Shown: piece after piece, positions 18,133-26,630 of the stretch
Numbering within the stretch: position 1 is the first letter of the stretch
How the letters are laid out: every line of letters begins with the position of its first letter
DNA from: Methylococcus capsulatus
GTDB lineage: Bacteria; Pseudomonadota; Gammaproteobacteria; Methylococcales; Methylococcaceae
NCBI RefSeq assembly: GCF_036864975.1
Contig: NZ_CP104311.1
Coordinates: 722,001 to 786,000 of the forward strand
Length of the DNA: 64,000 nucleotides
Direction: 5' to 3'
Made by a program: the position numbers and the translations under genes
The notes under the pieces: generated by a model
Database searches by the model: none
What the model saw: only the letters and a program-made list of their open reading frames with translations
What the model was told of the DNA's origin: nothing

Positions 18133-18200
18133 GAAATTCGTGGGGAACGAATTTGGACAGCCGGCGGCTGCCCGAAGGAGGCGCGCTACGGAGGACGCGC

Positions 18201-19649
18201 ATGAAGCCGTTCCGTCAGACCTTGACCGGCGCTCTGGCCGTAAGCCTCCTATGCGGATGTACGCCGACTCGGGTCGCTCTCCCGCCAGCCCCGTCCGCAC
18301 CCGCAAACTGGGCTCAGGCACCCGCGGTGCCAACATCCGAGCCTGCGGCCTTGAAGCACTGGTGGAAGAAATTCGACGACCCGGTTCTCGATGGACTGAT
18401 CGACCTCGCACTGGCTGCCAACTCGGATCTTCGGAGCGCCCAGTCCCGGGTGAGGGAAGCTGCGGCCATGGTGGTCGTTACCGAATCCTCGCTTTATCCC
18501 GGCATCGACTTCTTCACTTCCGGCGGACGCGAAAAACGGATCGACCGCATCATTGCCGTGCCAGGTGCCAAGGGCTATCAGCTGATCACCCCCACCGCCG
18601 ACATGGTGACCGGTGGCATCGCCGCACGCTGGGAGCTGGACATCTTCGGCCAGCGCCACCTGGAAGCCGAAGCAGCGGCGGCGCAGGCGCTGGGCGTGGA
18701 AGAAACGCTGCACGCCGCCCAGGTCGGCCTGCTGGCGCAAGTGGCTACGAACTACCTGGAACTGCGCGGCGTGCAGCAGCAGACGGCCCTGTTCGAAGAC
18801 AATCTCAATGTGCAGCGTGAGCGGCTGAAAACGCTGAAAGCCTTTTACCGCGCCGGCCTCGCCGAGGAAGCCAGCGTCGCCGGACAGGAAGCACTGTTGC
18901 AAAGCGCGGAGGCGGCCCTGCCGGCACTGAACGAAACCGCCATCCGCCTGATCCATCGCCTGAGCGTGCTGACCGGTCAGCCGCCGCAGGCGCTGCAGGC
19001 CAGGCTGACCAAACCCCTTCCGTTGCCGGCCTCGACCCCTGCCGTCCCCAATTTGTTGCCGTCGAGCCTGCTCGCGCAGCGCCCCGACCTTCGCCAGGCC
19101 CAGGCCGAAGTCATCGCCGCGGCGGCCAGCCTGGGGGCTGCCCGCGCCGACCTGCTGCCGAAACTGGTGCTCTCGGCCAGCGGTGGCTTCGGGGCCCTAG
19201 CGGTCGGCGGTTTCCCCAGCCTGGCCGAAAGCGTCTACGCCCTCGGCTCGGGCCTCACCGCACCGATTTTCAACGCAGGACGCATCCGCGCGCAGATCGC
19301 CGCCGCCGACGCAAGGCTCGACCAAGTGGCCGCGAGTTACGAAAAGACCTTTCTGGCGGCGCTCGAAGACGTGGAAAACGCCTTCCTCGCGCACCGCACG
19401 GCGAATGAGCGCTGCAACCGACTGGCAGACGCAGAAACCGCTGCAGAACATGCCCGGCATTCGACCGAAGCACTGTATCGACGGGGAGCGGCGAATTACC
19501 TTGCGGTGCTGGACTCGAAAGCTTCGAAACTGTCCGTCCTTGGCGAAAACGTCAAAGCCCGAACCACCGCGCTGGTTGCGCTGGTCTCCTTATACCGGGC
19601 GTTCGGCGGAGGCTGGCTGGATGAACCGGTTGCCGTTAAAACGGACTGA
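18201..19649 (+). CDS. Outer membrane efflux lipoprotein, NodT/OprM family
   Basis: A 482-residue TolC-like channel. It starts MKPFRQTLTG with a lipobox LCGC (Cys20). Two repeated helical halves follow (ANSDLRSAQSRVREAAAMV and later QAEVIAAAASLGAARADLLP), with VLSASGGFG and TAPIFNAGRIRAQI typical of the OprM family. The open frame begins upstream at 18129, overlapping the pump stop, but the signal peptide shows that ATG 18201 is the real start. It completes the tripartite efflux system across the cell envelope. Confidence 0.92.
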   Translation: MKPFRQTLTGALAVSLLCGCTPTRVALPPAPSAPANWAQAPAVPTSEPAALKHWWKKFDDPVLDGLIDLALAANSDLRSAQSRVREAAAMVVVTESSLYPGIDFFTSGGREKRIDRIIAVPGAKGYQLITPTADMVTGGIAARWELDIFGQRHLEAEAAAAQALGVEETLHAAQVGLLAQVATNYLELRGVQQQTALFEDNLNVQRERLKTLKAFYRAGLAEEASVAGQEALLQSAEAALPALNETAIRLIHRLSVLTGQPPQALQARLTKPLPLPASTPAVPNLLPSSLLAQRPDLRQAQAEVIAAAASLGAARADLLPKLVLSASGGFGALAVGGFPSLAESVYALGSGLTAPIFNAGRIRAQIAAADARLDQVAASYEKTFLAALEDVENAFLAHRTANERCNRLADAETAAEHARHSTEALYRRGAANYLAVLDSKASKLSVLGENVKARTTALVALVSLYRAFGGGWLDEPVAVKTD

Positions 19650-19680
19650 CAGGAACCCCGACTTCGGCGATGCAGGTGGC

Positions 19681-20061
19681 TCATTCCCCCAAAGCCTCCA
19701 GCAGCTTCGCCTCGCCCTTGATCACCTCGCCTCGTCCCCAGGCCGTTACGCCCTCCACGAACCAGCGCGGATCGGTAGGGTGCGGCAGGACGATGTCGAA
19801 CTCGGCATAAAACGAACCGTCTCCATGGAATTTAATCTGCCCGACGCTATGACCGCGGGCGTCACGCCAATGGCCGCAGAGGGTCTCTTCGCCGCTGTAG
19901 GGGTCCCTGCTGGATTCGAACTCCGCCTGGTCATAGAAGGGCAACCGCGCAAGCCGGCCCGGGGCGATACCCAACTTCTCGATTTCGTCCAGGAGCCTTG
20001 CGCAGACGGCCTCGCCGCAGCGTCGAATCTCGGCATCAATCGTCGTCGTCATCGTCGTCAT
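19681..20061 (-). CDS. Conserved hypothetical protein at the end of the rnf operon
   Basis: A 126-residue soluble protein, MTTMTTTIDAEIRRCGEAVC at its start (a second ATG at 20052 is equally possible). It has a helical N-terminal part and a beta-rich centre (AEFESSRDPYSGEETLCGHW, then FHGDGSFYAEFDIVLPHP), with a WFVEGVTAWG motif near the end. I do not recognise the family. Its first codons overlap the 3' end of rnfH through a run of GAT/GAC-type triplets, so it is translationally coupled to the rnf operon and may help assemble or regulate the Rnf complex. Confidence 0.75.
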   Translation of the reverse strand: MTTMTTTIDAEIRRCGEAVCARLLDEIEKLGIAPGRLARLPFYDQAEFESSRDPYSGEETLCGHWRDARGHSVGQIKFHGDGSFYAEFDIVLPHPTDPRWFVEGVTAWGRGEVIKGEAKLLEALGE

Positions 20062-20326
20062 CAGAAGCGATCTTGCGACGCCGCACCGTCTTGGGATCGG
20101 CCGTGATGGGCCGGTATATCTCAATGCGGTCACCTTCCTTCACCGGGGCGTCCAGTTTCACCAGTTTGCCGAAGATACCGACTTTCTGGACGCTCAGATC
20201 GATCTCCGGAAACCGTTCCAGAATGCCCGAATAGCGGATGGCCTGTTCGACCGTGCTATCATCCGGCATTTCCATCCGGAGCCACAATTGGCGGTCGGCA
20301 TCCGCATAGCAAACGCCCACGTTCAT
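20036..20326 (-). CDS. rnfH: RnfH family protein
   Basis: A 96-residue ubiquitin-fold (beta-grasp) protein of the RnfH/UPF0125 family: MNVGVCYADADRQLWLRMEM, then TVEQAIRYSGILERFPEIDL and VGIFGKLVKLDAPVKEGDRIEIYRP. It ends with eight consecutive aspartates coded by a triplet repeat. RnfH is often found with rnf genes and its role is unsettled. It starts 10 bp after rnfE and overlaps the next gene by 17-26 bp. Confidence 0.92.
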   Translation of the reverse strand: MNVGVCYADADRQLWLRMEMPDDSTVEQAIRYSGILERFPEIDLSVQKVGIFGKLVKLDAPVKEGDRIEIYRPITADPKTVRRRKIASDDDDDDDD

Positions 20327-20336
20327 CCCGTCTCCT

Positions 20337-21023
20337 TCAAGTCTCCACCACCGTTTCGCCCACCGTGATCGACCGGCGCTGGCGGACGGCCAGCCGCTTG
20401 TCGATCAGCTTTTTCCCCGCCAGCAGGAAACCGAGCATGAGGAACCCGCCCGGCGGCAGCGCCATCAGCAGGAACCCGCGGTAGCCGTGAATGAACGTCG
20501 TTTCCAGCCAAGCGAACGAATCGCCCATCAAAAGGCGTGCACTGGCGAACAAGGTACCTGCGCCAAGCACTTCCCGGGCCGCCCCCAACACCACCAGGGC
20601 CAAGGTGAAACCCAGCCCCATCATCAGCCCGTCCATCGCCCCATACGCCACGGGATGGCGCGAAGCATAGGCCTCGACCCGGCCCAGGATGGCACAGTTG
20701 GTCACGATCAGGGGGATGAACAGGCCCAGCACCTTATGCATCTCGTGCAACCAGGCATTCATCATCATGTCCACCAGCGTCACCACCATGGCGATGAGCA
20801 CCACGAACACCGGGATGCGGATCTCCGAGGGGATCAATACCCGTACCCAGGAAACCAGAACATTGCATACGACCATGACCGCCAGGGTGGCCAGCCCCAT
20901 GCCGAGCCCGTTGGTCGCGGTGCCGGTGACGGCCAGCAGCGGACACAGGCCGATGCTCTGGCTGAAGACGATGTTGTTGTCCCACAAGCCGTCGCGGCTG
21001 ATTTTGCGAAATTCCGGATTCAT
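20337..21023 (-). CDS. rnfE: Rnf electron transport complex subunit E
   Basis: RnfE is an integral membrane subunit of the Rnf complex, which couples ferredoxin:NAD oxidoreduction to ion transport across the inner membrane. The 228-residue protein has about six membrane helices and the family patterns NNIVFSQSIGLCPLLAVT and FIPLIVTNCAILGRVEAYAS, the latter with the cysteine that, with RnfA, holds a membrane 2Fe-2S cluster. It overlaps rnfG by 4 bp. Confidence 0.96.
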   Translation of the reverse strand: MNPEFRKISRDGLWDNNIVFSQSIGLCPLLAVTGTATNGLGMGLATLAVMVVCNVLVSWVRVLIPSEIRIPVFVVLIAMVVTLVDMMMNAWLHEMHKVLGLFIPLIVTNCAILGRVEAYASRHPVAYGAMDGLMMGLGFTLALVVLGAAREVLGAGTLFASARLLMGDSFAWLETTFIHGYRGFLLMALPPGGFLMLGFLLAGKKLIDKRLAVRQRRSITVGETVVET

Positions 21024-21724
21024 CGTTGACCTCCTGTTGCGGGCAATACCAGCTCGGTGCGGTGCCGCCGGAAGAACTCAAGGCCCTTGAACACCCCCCC
21101 CACCACCGCACGCGGGGTGATGGTGGCGCCGGCGAACTGGTCGAAATCACCGCCGTCCTTCTTGACCCGCCAGCGCTCGTCCGAGGTGTTGTCCAGCGAA
21201 CGGCCGGAAAAGGACAGAATCCAGTCCGACTTGGCAATTTCGATCTTGTCGCCCAGCCCGGGGGTTTCGGCATGGGCCACCACCCGCACCCCCAGCACCG
21301 TACCGTCGGCCTTCACCCCCATGACCAGGGCGATCGGGCCGGAATAGCCGCCGGCAGCGGACAGACTGAAGGCAACGGCGGTGACCTCGCCGTCCTTGCG
21401 AGCCAGATACACCTGAGTCTCGCCCAACCCGGTGTCGGACACTGTTTTCACCTCGTGCAGCAGATCGTTGTCGTGCAAATCGGGCGGCAGCACCTGCTCC
21501 AGCGTCGCCAGCAGGTCCTCGGCCTGGCGCTGCTCGATGGCCCCCTGAGTGGCCAGGTCTCCCACTCCCAGGAGCAGGCTGGCCAGCAGACCCGCGGCAG
21601 CCAGCAGTCCGGTCTGGTAGTCCAGCCGCTGGCGCAGAGTCTCTATGTCGTCGAACCGCTGCCGCAGCCGCTCCCACCGGCTGATGGCTTCCGCCCGCAG
21701 ATTCTCAGGCATCATACTGCTCAT
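21020..21724 (-). CDS. rnfG: Rnf electron transport complex subunit G
   Basis: A 234-residue protein with an N-terminal membrane anchor (TGLLAAAGLLASLLLGVG) and a periplasmic FMN-binding domain. The flavinylation motif appears as FAGATITPRAV, in which the second threonine is the expected covalent FMN site. The ATG at 21724 overlaps the rnfD stop. It carries electrons between RnfD and the periplasmic side of the complex. Confidence 0.94.
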   Translation of the reverse strand: MSSMMPENLRAEAISRWERLRQRFDDIETLRQRLDYQTGLLAAAGLLASLLLGVGDLATQGAIEQRQAEDLLATLEQVLPPDLHDNDLLHEVKTVSDTGLGETQVYLARKDGEVTAVAFSLSAAGGYSGPIALVMGVKADGTVLGVRVVAHAETPGLGDKIEIAKSDWILSFSGRSLDNTSDERWRVKKDGGDFDQFAGATITPRAVVGGVFKGLEFFRRHRTELVLPATGGQR

Positions 21725-22800
21725 CGCCGCCCTCCCGGCAGGTCCAAAGGCCGACCCTTGAGGTCGCGTCCGTAGATGCGCGGCCGTACGTAATGGTCGA
21801 TGACCGGCGTCAGGGCGTTCATCAGTAATACCGAGAACCCGGCGCCTTCCGGGTAAGCCCCCCAGGTGCGGATGACGAAGATGAACAAGCCGCAACCCGC
21901 GCCGAATATGAGTTGCCCGGCCGGACTGCTGGGTGACGTGACGTAGTCGGTGGCGATGAAGAACGCCGCCAGCATCACGGCGCCGGAAGTGAGATGAAAG
22001 ACCGGTCCGGCATAGCGTTCGCCGTCGATCAAGGCGAAGACCGAGGCGGAGAGCGCCACCGTCGTCAGCAGGGATAGGGGGATATGCCAGCTGATGATCT
22101 TTTTCTTCAACAGCCAGAGTCCGCCCACAACCACCAGCAGGGAGGAAGTCTCGCCCAGGCTGCCTGCTTTCCAGCCGAGGATCGCCGCTAGTACGTTGTA
22201 ATGGCCGGAAATCAGCGATTCGCTCAATCCCCGCCCCTGCGAAAGCTCAGTCTTCCAGTTGCCAATCAGCGTCGGTCCGGTCATGCCATCCACCGCAGGC
22301 GCGCCGGCGAAAGTGATGGCCAGACTGTCGAACAATCCCGGCGCGGACGAGGAAAATGGCAGCGAAGGCAGCGTCCAGGTGGTCATTTCCAGCGGAAACG
22401 CCACCAGAAGGGCCACACGCGCCAGCATCGCCGGATTGAACGGGTTCTGACCGAGGCCGCCGAACACCTGTTTGCCGACCACGATGGCGATACCTGCACC
22501 TACCACGCCGATCCACCACGGCGCCCAGGGCGGCAGCGTCATGGCCACCAGCCAGCCGCTCAACATGGCTGAGCCATCCCGCAGAATCGCATTGACCGGT
22601 TTGCCAGCCAGGGCGAGACAAGCCGCCTCGAACACCAGAGCCGAGAGGACGGTCACCGTCCACAGGAAAAACGCGGGCCAACCGAAGATCACCACACCGA
22701 ACACAGTGGCCGGCACCAGCGCCAGCATCACCGCCGCCATGATCCCCTGGACCTGGCTGTCCGAGCGGGTAAAGGGGGCGCTCAACAGCGACAGATTCAT
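21721..22800 (-). CDS. rnfD: Rnf electron transport complex subunit D
   Basis: A 359-residue polytopic membrane subunit with about ten helices, starting MNLSLLSAPFTRSDSQVQ. GKQVFGGLGQNPFNPAMLARVALLVAFP is the family core. The segment around VDGMTGPTLIG (residues about 175-190) is where other RnfD/NqrB proteins bind FMN covalently on a threonine. The start at 22800 is 4 bp inside the end of rnfC. Confidence 0.94.
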   Translation of the reverse strand: MNLSLLSAPFTRSDSQVQGIMAAVMLALVPATVFGVVIFGWPAFFLWTVTVLSALVFEAACLALAGKPVNAILRDGSAMLSGWLVAMTLPPWAPWWIGVVGAGIAIVVGKQVFGGLGQNPFNPAMLARVALLVAFPLEMTTWTLPSLPFSSSAPGLFDSLAITFAGAPAVDGMTGPTLIGNWKTELSQGRGLSESLISGHYNVLAAILGWKAGSLGETSSLLVVVGGLWLLKKKIISWHIPLSLLTTVALSASVFALIDGERYAGPVFHLTSGAVMLAAFFIATDYVTSPSSPAGQLIFGAGCGLFIFVIRTWGAYPEGAGFSVLLMNALTPVIDHYVRPRIYGRDLKGRPLDLPGGRR

Positions 22801-24284
22801 GCGGCCTCCTCCGTCTTGCGCTGCGCCTGAGCCTTGCGCTGGGCAGCCAGGGCCGCTTGCTCGCGCTTTTGGCGCTCGAACCGTGCCTGCCGCTCCTCCG
22901 CCAGGCGCTTGGTCTGCTCGGTCCTGTGCTTCGTCTGTTCCCGCGCCACGAGCTCGCCGCTGGCGTACTTGAAATAGTGTACGAGCGGGATTTCCGAAGG
23001 GCAGACATAGGAGCAGGACCCGCAACTGATGCAGTCCTTCAGGCCGTAGCCAAGCGCGGACTCCAGTTGTCCGGCCCGGATCCGGGCCATCATTTCCAGC
23101 GGCAGGAGTCCCGCAGGACACGCGCTCACGCAGCGTGCGCAGCGGATACAGGCCTTGGCATCGGACGCGGCCACCTCCTGCCGCGACAGCGCCAGGATGC
23201 CGCAGGCGCCCTTGACCAGTGGCACCCTGGGATGCGGCAGAAAATCGCCCATCATGGGACCACCCATGACGTAGCTCGCGGTATCCTCTGGACGATGGCC
23301 GCAGAACGCCAGCAGATCCGCCAGCAACGTCCCGATCGGCGCTTCGACGTTACGCGGCGCACTTACCGCCGAACCGCTGACCGTGACGATACGGCTGACC
23401 AGCGGTCGGCCGAACCGCACTGCCTGTTGCACCGCATAGGCCGTGGCGACGTTGTGCATCAGGACACCGATGTCGGCGGAACGCCCGCCGGCCGGCACCT
23501 CCTTGCCAGTGAAATAGCGGATGAGCTGCTTGTCCCAGCCCATCGGATAAAGCGAGGGCACCTGCTGCACCTGCACCTTGCCGCCATACGGCGCCGCTGC
23601 GGCCGACATCGCGGCAAAAGCCTCGGGCTTGTTGTCCTCAATGCCGACAATCGCCTGGTTGCATTCCAGGCCGTGCAGCATGATGAGGATGCCATCAACG
23701 ACGTCCGCCGCCCGCTCGCGCATCAGCCGATCGTCACAAGTGAGATAGGGTTCGCACTCGCCTCCATTGATCAGCAGGGTCTGAATCCGAGTCTTGCGCC
23801 CCAGGTTCAGTTTCACGGCGGAAGGGAAAGCCGCCCCACCCATGCCCACCACCCCGGCCGCACCGACCCGGGTACTGATTTCCTCCGGCGGCAGACTGAA
23901 CGGATCGGCGAGCTCGCATGTCTCGATCCAGCGATTCTCCCCGTCGGGTTCGAGCAGCAGCGTCGGTGTCGGCAAGGCGGACGGATGGGCCGCGGGATAC
24001 TCCAGGATGTCCGTCACCACGCCCGATGTCGGCGCGTGCACCGGTGCCGAAATCGCGCCCTGACCCGCCGCCAGCAGTTGGCCCCTGAGCACTTTCTCAC
24101 CCACCCGGACCACGGGTTCGGCGGGCTGGCCGGCATGTTGCTGTAGCGACAGATAGAGCCGCTCCGGCAGCGGGAACGCGGTTTCGATGGGCCGGTCGGC
24201 GGTGGACTCTTTACGCGGCTCCGGATGGACGCCGCCGCGAATCCTGCCGGACGTCCCGAACGGGAAGAAGCTGAGCGCCGCCAT
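22797..24284 (-). CDS. rnfC: Rnf electron transport complex subunit C
   Basis: RnfC is the cytoplasmic NADH-oxidising subunit with FMN and two 4Fe-4S clusters. In the 495-residue product GAAGVVGMGGAAFPSAVKL is the nucleotide/FMN loop, LLINGGECEPYLTCDDRLM the NuoF-like region, and CIRCARCVSACP and CISCGSCSYVCP the two cluster motifs. A lysine/arginine/glutamine-rich charged tail follows, as is common in RnfC. The start MAALSFFPFG (24284) lies 2 bp after the rnfB stop. Confidence 0.95.
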   Translation of the reverse strand: MAALSFFPFGTSGRIRGGVHPEPRKESTADRPIETAFPLPERLYLSLQQHAGQPAEPVVRVGEKVLRGQLLAAGQGAISAPVHAPTSGVVTDILEYPAAHPSALPTPTLLLEPDGENRWIETCELADPFSLPPEEISTRVGAAGVVGMGGAAFPSAVKLNLGRKTRIQTLLINGGECEPYLTCDDRLMRERAADVVDGILIMLHGLECNQAIVGIEDNKPEAFAAMSAAAAPYGGKVQVQQVPSLYPMGWDKQLIRYFTGKEVPAGGRSADIGVLMHNVATAYAVQQAVRFGRPLVSRIVTVSGSAVSAPRNVEAPIGTLLADLLAFCGHRPEDTASYVMGGPMMGDFLPHPRVPLVKGACGILALSRQEVAASDAKACIRCARCVSACPAGLLPLEMMARIRAGQLESALGYGLKDCISCGSCSYVCPSEIPLVHYFKYASGELVAREQTKHRTEQTKRLAEERQARFERQKREQAALAAQRKAQAQRKTEEAA

Positions 24285-24286
24285 GG

Positions 24287-24835
24287 TCAAGCCGCCTTCG
24301 CCGTGACCGTGTCCGGACTGGGCCAGCGCCAGTTGCGCAGCGTCACTTTGACGGGATGGAGCCGCAGACATTCGGTCGGACAGACGTCCACGCACTTGCC
24401 GCAGGCGGTGCAGGCATCGGCAATCACGGCATGGATCTGCTTGGGCGCACCCACCAAGGCATCGGTCGGACACACCTTGTAACAGCGGGCGCAGCCGATG
24501 CAGGTGGATTCGTCCACCCGCGCCACCATCGGAACCTGATCCTCCACCTCAGACAAGTCCAGATCGATCGACAACTTGTTGGCCAGCTGCTCGGCAAGCG
24601 CCCGCCCGCCGGGGGGACACAGGGTTGCCGGCGCCTCGCCCGCCACCAGCGCCTCGGCCGCCGGGCGGCAGCCGGGATAACCGCACTGGCCGCATTGCGA
24701 TCCCGGCATCATGGCCTCGATCTCATCGATCAGCGGATTTTCTTCCACTTTCAGATAGCGCGCCGCGGCACCGAGCAGAAACCCGAGCGCGAGCCCCATG
24801 CCGGTCAGGCTGATGATGGCAAACAATATGTACAT
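24287..24835 (-). CDS. rnfB: Rnf electron transport complex subunit B (ferredoxin-type)
   Basis: A 182-residue iron-sulfur subunit. It begins with a membrane anchor (MYILFAIISLTGMGLALGFL), then the Fe-S domain with CGQCGYPGC, and then two ferredoxin motifs CIGCARCYKVCP and CTACGKCVDVCP. RnfB accepts electrons from soluble ferredoxin. The ATG at 24835 is chosen from the membrane anchor; the open frame extends into rnfA. Confidence 0.95.
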   Translation of the reverse strand: MYILFAIISLTGMGLALGFLLGAAARYLKVEENPLIDEIEAMMPGSQCGQCGYPGCRPAAEALVAGEAPATLCPPGGRALAEQLANKLSIDLDLSEVEDQVPMVARVDESTCIGCARCYKVCPTDALVGAPKQIHAVIADACTACGKCVDVCPTECLRLHPVKVTLRNWRWPSPDTVTAKAA

Positions 24836-24858
24836 AGGACTCTCCTTCGGGTGTCGGT

Positions 24859-25440
24859 TCAATGCGTGGCCAATCCTGCAAACCCCATGAACGCCAGGGA
24901 CAGGATGCCTGCCGTGATGAAGGCAATGGGCGGGCCGGTGAAGGACTCGGGCACGCTCATCAAAGCCAGCCGCTCCCGGATGCCAGCGAAAATCACCATG
25001 ACCAGGGTAAACCCCAGCGCCGAGCCAAAGCCAAACAGCGCGCTGTGAATGAAATCGTATTCCTGCTGGATGTTCAGCAGTGCCACCCCCAACACCGCGC
25101 AGTTGGTGGTGATCAGCGGCAGAAAGATACCCAGCACCTGGTACAGCACCGGGCTGGTCTTCTTCACCACCATCTCGGTGAACTGGACCACGGCCGCGAT
25201 CACCAGGATGAACGAGAGGATGCGCAGGAAGCCGATGCCCAGAGGCATCAGGACGAAATGCTCGATGAGCCAGCTCGCCACCGCGGTCAGGGTCAGCACG
25301 AAAGTCGTGGCAAAGCCCATGCCGATGGCTGAATCGAGCTTCCTTGACACCCCCATGAAAGGGCATAGTCCCAAGAACTTGACCAGCACCACGTTGTTGA
25401 CCAGGGCCGTGCCGAGCAGCAACATCAGGTAGTCGTTCAC
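24859..25440 (-). CDS. rnfA: Rnf electron transport complex subunit A
   Basis: A 193-residue membrane subunit with six helices, the counterpart of Rnf[22 protein letters not shown] and [17 protein letters not shown] are the family motifs, with the cysteines that bind the intramembrane 2Fe-2S cluster. I set a GTG start at 25440 ([11 protein letters not shown]), preceded by GAGGAGG at good distance. It is the first gene of rnfABCDGE-rnfH plus the small unknown gene. Confidence 0.93.
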   Translation of the reverse strand: MNDYLMLLLGTALVNNVVLVKFLGLCPFMGVSRKLDSAIGMGFATTFVLTLTAVASWLIEHFVLMPLGIGFLRILSFILVIAAVVQFTEMVVKKTSPVLYQVLGIFLPLITTNCAVLGVALLNIQQEYDFIHSALFGFGSALGFTLVMVIFAGIRERLALMSVPESFTGPPIAFITAGILSLAFMGFAGLATH

Positions 25441-25523
25441 ACTCAAAGCCTCCTCGGAGGTTTTAGCTTGGCTAACGCATAACGCATGCCAATGGTGAGC
25501 CGCGGCCCTTACCCCAACAAGTG

Positions 25524-25584
25524 TGTGCAATTGCAGCACCGGGCAGCATCGGCCGCCGAATCGCGGCTTGTCAGGAATTGCACA
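25524..25584. promoter_or_regulatory. Inverted repeat in the rnfA-iscX divergent intergenic region
   Basis: TGTGCAATT at 25524-25532 and its exact complement AATTGCACA at 25576-25584, 43 bp apart. The left arm overlaps a perfect 10-bp palindrome TGCAATTGCA (25526-25535). Centre-to-centre spacing is 52 bp, close to five DNA turns. The site lies between rnfA (minus) and iscX (plus) and could serve a looping or dimeric regulator for one or both. Confidence 0.4.
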
Positions 25585-25726
25585 TGACCCTCCAATTCAT
25601 AGGGCTTTGTCACCTTTGCGACAAACCTGGCCGGTCGCCATAGGGGATGGCCGGGGGATGGAGCCGCCTGGCCGCAAATTTGCTCGGTCCATGAGATGAC
25701 CTTTTCCGACACCTTGGTACCCGCCC

Positions 25727-25921
25727 ATGAAATGGAACGACACCTACGATATTGCCGCCGCCCTCGCCGATCAGCACTCGGACGTCGACCCGCGGTATGT
25801 GCGCTTCACTGATCTGCTGGCATGGATCACGGCGCTGGACGGCTTCGCCGACAGCGCCGACCGATGCAACGAGAAAATTCTGGAAGCGATCCAGATGGCA
25901 TGGATCGATGAGGTCAGCTAA
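25727..25921 (+). CDS. iscX: IscX (YfhJ) iron-sulfur assembly accessory protein
   Basis: A 64-residue acidic protein with the complete IscX pattern: MKWNDTYDIAAALADQHSDVDPRYVRFTDL, then WITALDGFADSADRCNEKILEAIQMAWIDE (quoted in short parts). IscX binds the cysteine desulfurase IscS and iron and tunes cluster assembly. Here it is apart from any isc operon but next to the Fe-S-rich rnf operon, which may explain the location. Confidence 0.93.
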   Translation: MKWNDTYDIAAALADQHSDVDPRYVRFTDLLAWITALDGFADSADRCNEKILEAIQMAWIDEVS

Positions 25922-26042
25922 CAGACAGCGGTCCGGAACCGCCGGAAAGTGCGGCAGCACTTTCCGGCATGGCTTGACGGGCAGGTGAGGCGGGTCGATG
26001 ATGGGTTGTGAACCTTGCTCATTGAACCCTACGAGGCGACCT

Positions 26043-26546
26043 ATGACCGGACCCCGCAAACGATTCGACCCCGCCCACCAGCCGCGCCGGGACAGCATGT
26101 TCGAAGAGCATGTGCACGATCCCTACCGCGCCCGGGGCAAATGGCCGGAGCCAACGGTATGCCCCGAATGCGGTGCCGTCTTCCATCAGGGACGCTGGCA
26201 GTGGGGAGAGGCGGCGCGGGATGCCGAACGGCATCTTTGTCCCGCATGCCAGCGGATGCGCGACCAAGTACCGGCGGGTGAGTTGACGCTGAGCGGGGCT
26301 TTCTTCGTCGCTCACCGTCCGGAAATTCTGAACCTCGTCCGCAACACCGAAACTGCCACCCGGACGGAGCATCCGCTCGAGCGGATCATGGCCATCGAGG
26401 AAAGCGAAGACCGCACCGTCATCACCTTTACCGACAAGCATCTCGCCCATGGCGTCGGGGAGGCGCTGCGGCATGCCTACCAGGGTGAGATGGATTCGCA
26501 CTACACCGATGAGGATGCGCTCCTGCGGGTATCCTGGAGCCGCTGA
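26043..26546 (+). CDS. BCAM0308-like zinc-ribbon protein
   Basis: A 167-residue soluble protein. It starts MTGPRKRFDPAHQPRRDSM and has a four-cysteine zinc ribbon: VCPECGAVFHQGRW and, about 25 residues later, HLCPACQRMRD. The C-terminal half (MAIEESEDRTVITFTDKHL, then GVGEALRHAYQGEM) is an alpha/beta domain. The layout fits the uncharacterised BCAM0308 family, often near ribosome- or stress-related genes. It is followed by a phosphoribosyltransferase relic and a hibernation factor. Confidence 0.75.
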   Translation: MTGPRKRFDPAHQPRRDSMFEEHVHDPYRARGKWPEPTVCPECGAVFHQGRWQWGEAARDAERHLCPACQRMRDQVPAGELTLSGAFFVAHRPEILNLVRNTETATRTEHPLERIMAIEESEDRTVITFTDKHLAHGVGEALRHAYQGEMDSHYTDEDALLRVSWSR

Positions 26547-26630
26547 CAAAGGAGCGAGCCTGGCCGCGGCCGCCGCCAGTCCAGGCACGCGGTGAAGCTG
26601 CCGGAAAAGGGTGAGCAGGCTTCACCGACT

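Noticed and set aside
25509-25712. A 67-codon minus-strand open frame before iscX
   Set aside because: It overlaps the rnfA-iscX regulatory region, has no ribosome site and no family resemblance.
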